Below, in pieces: positions 56,463 through 64,000 of a DNA stretch of 64,000 bases. The stretch is from Cryptomeria japonica. Its lineage: Eukaryota; Streptophyta; Pinopsida; Cupressales; Cupressaceae. The notes under the pieces are model-generated. The model was not told the DNA's origin, searched no databases, and worked only from the letters and a program-made list of their open reading frames with translations. The DNA is taken from contig NC_081406.1 of the NCBI RefSeq assembly GCF_030272615.1, positions 262,249,386 through 262,313,385 of the forward strand, given 5' to 3'. Position 1 is the stretch's first letter, and every line of letters begins with the position of its first letter. A program made the translations under genes and the position numbers.

Positions 56463-56895
56463 CTATGTAATTGGGTGGTGTGGAACCACCATTGGGGATT
56501 CAAGGATCTTGGGAAGAGCTTATAGACCATGAGAAAGTTGGTAAAGGTTTTGCTTTCTTTAATTCACTATTGCAAGATATTATAAAATTATAATTTGAAG
56601 TACTTCTAATTCCTCTTCTATATTGTAATATGTTAATTAAACCTCCTTAGTTTGATGGATTGCATTGGTTCCTTTGATACTTTTACATGTTTTGAGGTTG
56701 GAGTTGAAAACACTTGCCTTTTTGTATTATCTTGATCTCATTGAAGTGCCAATAAAATGAATGTAGAGAACACTTCAATATGGGCTTAAAAATAATCTTT
56801 TTTGTGATAGAAAATATTCAATCTTTGGCCTTGGATCTTATTTTGTTGCTCCCCAAGATTGAGTAGTGTGTTAGTGAGAACCACCTCGGGGGAAG
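56463..56895 (+). other. 3' internal remnant of a plus-strand LTR element
   Basis: No intact gene. It ends with a polypurine tract (tcgggggaag, 56886-56895) just before the LTR that follows, so it is probably the 3' UTR of that element. Confidence 0.4.
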
Positions 56896-57346
56896 TGTTG
56901 GTGTAAATAAATATTCATTTTGGATATTATTACACTTTACTTAAGTTAACTAAAGATAATGCATCTCTTCGTAGTTTGAATTTGAGACACTTAGGGAAGT
57001 GTGCACATGGGGATGGAGCTTGTAGGAGAAATTCCACCTTTTGTGGTCTTATTTTGTTGTTACACTCCACATTCGGTGGGTCATCCACCTCTTGTGGAAT
57101 ATTATATTATTTCTCCTACCTACCCCTAGTATTTCTTACCTACCCTTGTTTCTCATTGAGCCACATGTCATAATTGTGTGCCCGTACATCCATATGGCCT
57201 TGCCTATATAAGCAGGCCTATATTCATTGTATTGGTTAATCCAGTTGATCATTTGCATATTGATGAGAATACAGTTTGTTCTTGTCATTCTATTGTCTCT
57301 CTTTTTATGCTTTTCATTGTGCCCTTGATCTTGGCAAAATCCTACA
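56896..57346 (+). repeat. 3' LTR remnant (about 450 bp)
   Basis: It starts tgttggtgtaaataaat right after a polypurine tract. It carries a TATA-like gcctatataagcagg (about 57203-57217), then a T-rich transcribed part, and ends at cctaca. TG...CA ends and promoter position fit an LTR. No partner or TSD was found in the window. Confidence 0.6.
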
Positions 57347-58725
57347 GGAAGCTTACGGGTGGTCTTCTTCGTTGCCCTACTATTTATCGTCATTTAGGTT
57401 CTCCTTGTGGTTTTGGTGTGATTAGATTGGGTAAGAATCCTTCCTCTTCATTCTTGGTGTCATTGGTGGTGTTTTGGGGCCTCTTATGGTATCCTCGTCC
57501 CTTAAGAGTTATCTCCTTTGTGGGCTAATGTGAGGCAGGGTCAAGTGATTGTGCCTTTTTAGTTCCTCGATTATTTGTTGTTTTCGAGTTTATTTTTTGT
57601 TTTGATTCTTCCCTAATGGTCCTTAAGCATTGTGCATATCCCAAGGACCAAAATTGAGTTTGGATTTGTAATGTCATAAATTGTACCCTAAGCAATTTCA
57701 CACTACATGAGCCTCTCTTTATTTGAATTAAAGACATTAATCAAACCTTAATTGCAATCCTCACTCATAAATCATCATACCACCCGTAATTCCTAATTCT
57801 TTAATTGTTAGGTTTGGATTGCATTTAGATGTATGCACACCACAAGGACATCTGCGCATTACACATTCATCCCGTGAATATAAGCAACTGAAGGTGATTG
57901 TTGGGATGTTACAATTTATAATTTTGGTAGTGTAACACCCCTTTACACTTACACTGATGTCAAGATAACTGTTACTACTTAAGAATTTCCTCTTACCTTC
58001 ATTATCTCTCTAAAAAACTCTTAGGAAACATTATTCTTTCATTTTGGGTACTTTCTCTTGCACTCTATACATCTTGAGTATACACATTAGTACACTAGTC
58101 CATTATTGTTCTTACTCCATTCAATTCTCCACCACTTCACATCATTGCTTCCCAACCAAGCTTTATTAACCTTGAGATTGTTGCCTTTCCTCATTCCATC
58201 AAGATGCATCACTTTTGGTTTTGTAGGAAGGTAACATTTTGGGTTTTATGTTTGATTCACTATCTTTGTGTTAGCATATCAATCTATTTCATTTTATTTG
58301 TTTTATCTGCAATCTTATTTATAGTTTGAGGTAGAAACACCAAAGCAAGTGTTGGACTCAGGGAAACCTCTAAACATACTCGCCCCAATATTGTGTCCCC
58401 TGTCTTATGTGTGCAAGTTTTTTTTAGTGAAAAAGATTGTTATTATTGTTGGAAGCTTCATTTTGTGGATTTAGGAAAACATTCCTTTTCTTCCTCTTAA
58501 TCTTTTTATTTTTTTCTATTTTATAATATTTACTTTTTGTACTTTCATTGCTCTTAGCTTACCAAATGTACTATATGTCATTTTATACTTTGTGGCACAA
58601 CCCTTTATATTATGTTCATATAATATATTTGTGTGTTTTGTTATCATCCTCAACTCATGTGTGCATCCTAGTCAAAGAGCTCGTTGAGCTACCTAAAAGG
58701 TCTATGTGGCATGTACTTTTGTTCT
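57347..58725. other. Intergenic; possible further LTR debris near 57667
   Basis: tgtaatgtcataaattgtac at 57667 looks like an LTR start (compare TGTAATGTCCCC of element B) but no end or partner was found. No gene recognised. Confidence 0.3.
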
Positions 58726-58905
58726 CCATGAACTAATTAGTTTAGTTGGTTAAACACTTATCTCCTTAAGTAGTGAACAAACTCAAAGGTCACAATTACT
58801 TGAGGGATTGTTCCAAGTGGAGATTTAGGACTCAGATCCTTCAAGGGTTTGAATACCCTTCGTAGTGGTTCATTTTTCACACTCTACATTTTGGTGAACT
58901 CAACA
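58726..58905 (+). repeat. tRNA-related SINE-like sequence
   Basis: tagtttagttggttaaacac resembles a pol III A box region (TRGC-cAgTTGG-TAgAGC). Further on, gggtttgaataccc resembles a B box (GGTTCGAATCC). The A-B spacing is about 100 bp, longer than in a tRNA, so the element is either rearranged or a false match. No TSD was delimited. Confidence 0.35.
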
Positions 58906-59319
58906 TGAACTTGCCTCTTGATCTGAACATTTAATCTTGTCAAACTTTAAAGTTTTCAAAACTATGTCTTTCTCTCTTCTCTCATTTTTTGAGGTTAGTT
59001 AAGTGTTATGACACTCTTCTATGAGATTTATGATCCAAACTACTTCTAGATACATAGTGAGAAGAAGCTCAAAACTTGGCATTCCTCCAAATCATTATAG
59101 TCCTACCGGGTTGGGGTAAATGCACAAAGTTGTGTCCACTTAGAGTGGAAGTTTTAGACAGCCAAAAAAATAAAAAAAGTGTCAAACAAACAAGATCTCG
59201 TTATGCTTTGGGGTTGCAAGCCAAAATTTGAAATGGGATCATGTTTTGTGGTGGGAACTCGAGCCTAAATCTACAAAACAAGATCTCGTTTGTTTTTATA
59301 TATTTTTAAAAATTAAAAA
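58906..59319. other. Intergenic DNA beside the foldback element
   Basis: No gene is recognised. acaagatctcgtt occurs twice (about 59191 and 59279). Confidence 0.4.
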
Positions 59320-59489
59320 TAACTTATATATACATGAGATATAACATTTAAGTATAAGTAAGTTATATTTCATGTATATATTGGTAGGATGTTTGAGAGT
59401 GGTTTCGGATCTCTAGGAGCTATAATGCAAATTCTAGATTTTAGATCTTATAAAATTTTAGACAATCAAATTTCAATAATCAGCAACCG

Positions 59490-59944
59490 CTCTCTTGCTC
59501 TCTTTATCTTCCTTGATCTCTAGACTCGTCTCTCTCCATATCACTCTTCCTCCATCCCCTCTCTACCTATGTATCTCACTCTCTTCTCTCTCCCCCAAAA
59601 TCTAGAGCTATCTCTCTATCTCTCTCACATACTTAACTCTCTATTGTTTGTCTCATATCTCTCTACACACCTCCCCTCACTCCCTACCTACCTCTATTTC
59701 TCTACAAATACCTCTCTCTCTTTACGTATCTTTCTCACCCTCCCTACCAACTTATCGTTGTCTACATACATCTCTCTTCCACTTGAGATCTCACTCTATC
59801 TCTCTCCATCTCTACCTCTCCACCCTCCCTCCTTCCCTCTCTACTTTTATCTCCCCTCTATCCCCTCTCTACCTCTCTATCCCATTCTCTCCTTTCTCTC
59901 CCTAAATCTAGATCTATCTCTACTTCTCTCACACACCCTTAACT

Positions 59945-60000
<56 letters not shown>

Positions 60001-60171
60001 ATTTTATCTCCCTTCTATCCCATCTCTGCCTCTCTATCTCACTACATCCCCTCTCCCAAAATATAGAGCTATGTCTCTACCTCTCTCTCACATCCTTAAC
60101 TATCTACTCTCTCTCATCTCTCTCTATACATCTTCTCTCACTCCTTACCTACCTATATTTCTCTACATATA

Positions 60172-60206
<35 letters not shown>

Positions 60207-61112
60207 ATATCTTCTCTCCCTCCCTACCAACTTATCTTTCTCCACATACGTCTCTCTTACACCCTCTATTTATTTCTCCTTCTCACCCTCTCTCTCTCTC
60301 ACCACCCCTCCTTCCTTCCCTCTCTACTTTTATCTCCCCTCTATCCCCTCTCTATCTCTCCTCTCTCCTCTCTATCCCAAAATATAGACCAATCTCTCTA
60401 CCTCTCCTTCTCACATCCTTAACTCTCTACTCTGTCTCCTTTCTCTCTACACACCTCCCCTTACTCCCTACCTACCTCTATTCCTCTATATGTACATCTC
60501 TATCTCTCTCTACATACCTTTCTCTCCCCCATACCAACTTATCTTTCTCTACATACATCTCTCTTCTACCCTCTATTTCTTTCTCCCTCGCCCTCTTTGT
60601 CTCTCTCTCTCTCTCACACAACCCCACCTTCCTTCCCTCTCTACTTTTATGTCTCCTCTATCCCCTCTCTACCTCTGTATCTCACTCTCTCCTCTCTCTC
60701 CCCAAAATCTAGACCTATCTCTCTACCTCTCCCTCTCACATCCTTAACTCTCTACTCTTTGTGTCCTTTCTCTCTACACACCTCCCCTCACTCCCTATCT
60801 ACCTTTATTTCTCTACATATACATATCTATCTCTGTTTACATACTTTTCTCTCTCTCCCTCCCTACCAACTTATCTTTCTCTGCATACATCTCTCTTCCA
60901 TCCTCTCTCTTTCTCCCTTCCACATCTCTACCTCTCCACCCCTCCCTCCTTCCCTCTCTCTCACTCTCTACCTATCCATCTCTCTCTACTTATTTCTATC
61001 TCTCCTCACCCTCTCTTTCTGTCCATCTATCTCCCAATCACTCTTTATCTCCACTCTCTTTCTCTCTACCTACCTCTCCCTCCCTCCATCTCTAATTTTA
61101 TCTCACCTTCAT

Positions 61113-61178
<66 letters not shown>

Positions 61179-61308
61179 TCCCTCTCTACTTATTTATATC
61201 TTCCCTCCCCCTCTCTTTCTATCCATCTATCTTCCCAATCACTCTCTTTATCTCCCTCCCACTCTCTTTACCTGCCCCTCCTTCCTACTTTACTTTTATC
61301 TCCCCTCT

Positions 61309-61405
<97 letters not shown>

Positions 61406-61790
61406 AAAATCTAGAATTATCTCTCTACCTCTCTCTAACATCCCTAACTCTCTACTCTTTGTCTTCTTTCTCTCTACACACCTCCCTTCACTCCCTACCT
61501 ATCTCCATTTCTCTACATATACCTATCTCTCTCTATGTACCTTTCTCTCCTTCCCTGCCAACTTCTCTTTCTCTACATACATCTCTCTTCCATCCTCTCT
61601 CTTTCTCCCTCCCACCCTCTCTCTCTCTACCTCTCCGCCACTCCCACTCCCCCCCACTCTACATATCCATCTCTCTCTACTTATTTATTTCTCTCCTATC
61701 CCTCTCTTTCTATCCATCTATGTCCCCAATCATTCTCTTTATCTCCCCTCTCAAACACTCTACCCACCCCTTCCTCCCTCCCTCTATAAT
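59490..61790 (+). repeat. CT-rich satellite-like array with ~320-bp units
   Basis: The landmark aaaatctaga/aaaatataga recurs at about 59597, 59903, 60057, 60378, 60703 and 61404, so spacing is mostly 306-325 bp with one half and one double step. Each unit also carries ccctacctacctctatttct and ccaacttatctttctc. Pure (CT)n runs are embedded, the longest about 91 nt at 61313-61403. Long Ser/Leu/Pro frames here are artefacts. Confidence 0.85.
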
Positions 61791-61799
61791 TTTATAAAG

Positions 61800-61963
61800 A
61801 TAGAGTGGCGAGGAGTTAGATGGATAGAGAGAGGGAGAGAAGAGATAGAAAGAAGTAGAGCGAGATGGATAGGTAGAGAGTGGGAGAGAGGGAAAGAGGG
61901 AGTGATCAAGATGTAGATATGGAGAGAGGGAAAGAGGGATTGATCAAGATGTATATATGGATG

Positions 61964-61994
<31 letters not shown>

Positions 61995-62290
61995 TATGTA
62001 GAGAAATATAGGTAGGAAGAGAGAGATAGAGAGGTATATGTAGATAAATATAGGTAGGGAGGGAGTAAGGGGAGATGTATAGAGAGAGAGATGAGACAAA
62101 GAATAGAGAGTTAAGGATGTGAGAGAGAGGTAGAGAGATAGATCTAGATTTTGGGAGAGAGAGAGGAGAGAGTGAGATAGAGAGATAGATAGGGGATAGA
62201 GGAAGAGTAATATGGAGAGAGATAGGTCTAAAATTTGAGGGAGATAAAGAGAATGATATAGAGAGAGTGAGAAAATGATGATAGGAGCAT
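61800..62290 (-). repeat. GA-rich arm, inverted counterpart of the CT array
   Basis: Read on the minus strand it carries the same landmarks (ccaaaatctagatc at about 62155, ctccctacctatatttatct at about 62050) in the same order as the left end of the CT array. It therefore represents about 1.5 inverted units. Confidence 0.8.
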
Positions 62291-62470
62291 GTTGATTACT
62301 AAAATTTGACTATCTAAAAATTTATAAGATCTTCTAAAATCTAGAATTTGCATTATAGCTCCTAAAGATTTGAAACCACTCTCAAACATCTTGCCAATAT
62401 AAACATGAAATATAACTTAAAGTATAAGACTTATACTTAAACTTTATATTTCATATATAATATAAGTTTT

Positions 62471-63431
62471 TTTTAATATACAAAAAGTTATTTTTTATGT
62501 TTGTATGTCATTTTCAATATAAAATAATAAATAATATAAAAAGAAATGAAATCCTATTTATGAAATGGGATCCACTTTTTAAAAAAATTGAATTCCAACA
62601 TTGATTTTTCCTTCGGATTTCGCTTTGGAAAAAAGGCTTGGGGAGCCAACCCTTAGCCTTGGATTGGTTTGACCTACAACTTTAAGGCCATGTTAGTGTC
62701 CATACAAAATACTAACTTTGGACATACATCTGAAGACCTTTTCTATAGATTTTTTTGAAGAAATTAAAACCCATTATAGAAGAGGCTATTTAGATTCCAA
62801 ATATATAATTTTAAAAAAAAATGGATTTTTTTTTTTTTTTTTTTTTGAAATAATTTCTAATGAAAGAGGCCCATAGACTTGAAATAACAGGGTTTCTTTT
62901 AAAAAAAATAAAATTAAAAGTTTTTTAAAATACAAATTATATGGCATAAAACTATAGACAATTCTATACAGTTTCAGAAAAAATGTTATGTTTAGGTCAA
63001 GTTATGCTTGTCGCACACGAGGGCTTTTCAAAACAACAATTATGCCCAATAAAAAATTAACAAAAAAATAAATATTCAAAAAAAATTATAAACAAATATC
63101 GTCATCAAAGGTGAGTGAGTTAAAAATATTTACCCAAAAGAACTCAAAAAAATAATTTCATTTAGGTAAAATTATGCTTGTCATACACAGGCATGGTATG
63201 GTCCTGAAAAGGTGAATTTTAAACTATAGGTTTTAGAAATGACTATTGAAACTTAATTTCTATCATCTAGGTATTAAAATAAACTAGATATTTGGAAACT
63301 AGACTTTGAGCAATACATTTTCTATTACTGACTTTTTTCAAGATTCATTATTTAAGTGCTTCAAATTTTCAAGTCAATTGGGACAAATTCTTTAAAAAAC
63401 AGGGAAAACACTTCCACTTTTTGGCTAAAAA
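62471..63431. other. AT-rich intergenic DNA
   Basis: It includes a T22-type run near 62827 and other homopolymers. agg(t/c)aaa(a/g)ttatgcttgtc recurs (62995 and 63164), a small direct repeat. No gene. Confidence 0.4.
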
Positions 63432-64000
63432 GTGGACTCAACTTCTTGCACACACCCGTTGGGTTTGATGTTATCCAGTAATTATAATCCTTTTTCCCCT
63501 CAATATTTTCTTTTGGGCTTTAGGACTTCTTCTACATCTAATTCCCCAATAAATACCCCTCCCGGGTCTCCTATTATTGGTCATGAATCTTCTCTTTCAG
63601 TCCTATTTGATCAAATGCAATCTTTGGAGGAGAAACTAAGGGATTTCAAAGGTTTTCTGAATTAAGAGAATTTCATTCCCCAAGTTAGTTCCATTGTCAA
63701 TAATTTGAGAGAGATTCTCATCTCAATTTGCAAGGGTCTCGAGTTACTTAGGGCACTAATACGAATTGTTGAGATGCATGTACCTTCCATTGTGCCTCAA
63801 CCTTAGGATACACATTTAGACATCGCTAGTTCTCAATTGGGTGTCATAATGATTGGGGTGTTAGTCCACATGGTTGATGTAGGTCCTAAAATTGATCCTT
63901 TGTCTAGTAAGATAAACAATTCATCTACCATTCCAAATAGTAATGTTTCTTTAATTCCCTTGGCGTATCAAATTCCTACTCCTAGCTCTGCTACTGCTAC
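63432..64000 (+). pseudogene. Degenerate ORF of unknown origin, cut by window end
   Basis: The frame opens MDSTSCTHPLGLMLSS, is Ser/Pro-rich, then has a coiled-coil-like stretch (LFDQMQSLEEKLRDFKGFLN) and a stop at 63663. It remains coding-like beyond it (VSSIVNNLREILISICKGLE, LRALIRIVEMHVPS) with one more stop. The layout of a Ser/Pro-rich N-terminus plus helix fits the first ORF of a retroelement, but no domain is recognisable before the window ends. Confidence 0.3.

Larger units (their letters stand above)
59320..62470. mobile_element. Foldback-like element with expanded pyrimidine arm
   Basis: Terminal inverted repeats are legible at 59361-59482 and 62294-62416 (tgtttgagagtggttt, aggagctataatgcaaat and tctagattttaga on one strand, reversed on the other). 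Weaker matching continues outward to about 59320 and 62470. Inward, the left arm is pyrimidine-rich (59490-61790) and the right arm purine-rich (61800-62290). The two are inverted copies of the same ~320-bp unit, meeting at a palindromic tataattttata near 61793. The left arm is about 2.5 kb, the right 0.68 kb. No transposase. Confidence 0.75.

Noticed and set aside
57178-57528. 116-residue plus-strand ORF
   Set aside because: It runs through the transcribed part of an LTR and beyond it, with no family motif; judged a chance frame.
59569-61916. Very long open frames (up to 439 codons) rich in Ser, Leu and Pro
   Set aside because: They arise from CT-rich simple sequence that lacks stop codons; all frames of the strand are open and no domain is present.
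1-64000. CRISPR arrays, prokaryotic operons, rRNA or organelle genes
   Set aside because: None seen; repeats are eukaryotic transposon or simple-sequence types, and introns and TATA boxes are of plant nuclear type.

Overview
The window is nuclear DNA from a seed plant with a large, repeat-laden genome. Plant-type Ty1/copia, Ty3/gypsy, hAT, LINE and TRIM relics fill most of it, several nested inside one another. The low gene density and LTR style suggest a gymnosperm, but that is inference. All assignments come from reading the sequence; no database search was possible.

Layout. 1-4649: minus-strand Ty1/copia element, cut by the window start, inserted into the LTR of an older non-autonomous LTR element that runs to about 9386. 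9387-12450: 3' debris of another LTR element, then a 5'-truncated LINE-like insertion with a 14-bp target-site duplication (TSD). 12524-12867: a complete 344-bp TRIM. 12930-19743: a plus-strand hAT transposase relic split by a 4.3-kb insertion. 22111-22817: a small TIR element interrupted by a second LINE-like insertion (15-bp TSD). 26800-27800: diverged tandem and dispersed repeats. 28034-28387: a possible small intronless gene. 29578-39236: a second, larger copia element that has lost its reverse transcriptase and carries a solo LTR (TSD gaatt) and a gypsy LTR-gag fragment. 40415-43483: LTR-like sequence and a LINE ORF1 relic. 44200-45405: a decayed PIF1-type helicase, possibly Helitron-derived. 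48615-50010: the one clear host gene, a two-exon group VII ERF transcription factor. 52543-56462: a third, decayed minus-strand LTR element. 56896-57346: a 3' LTR. About 59320-62470: a foldback-like element with inverted termini and a greatly expanded CT-rich arm.

The genes do not form a pathway. The ERF-VII gene (N-terminal Met-Cys, the oxygen-sensing N-degron of this class) is an island with its own TATA box, telo-boxes and a GCC core upstream. Nearly everything else is mobile-element history. Most informative are the order of insertions (TSDs and reading frames restored across the junctions) and a few structures that standard annotation would probably miss: the TRIM, the foldback element, the PIF1 relic and the chimeric copia ORF.
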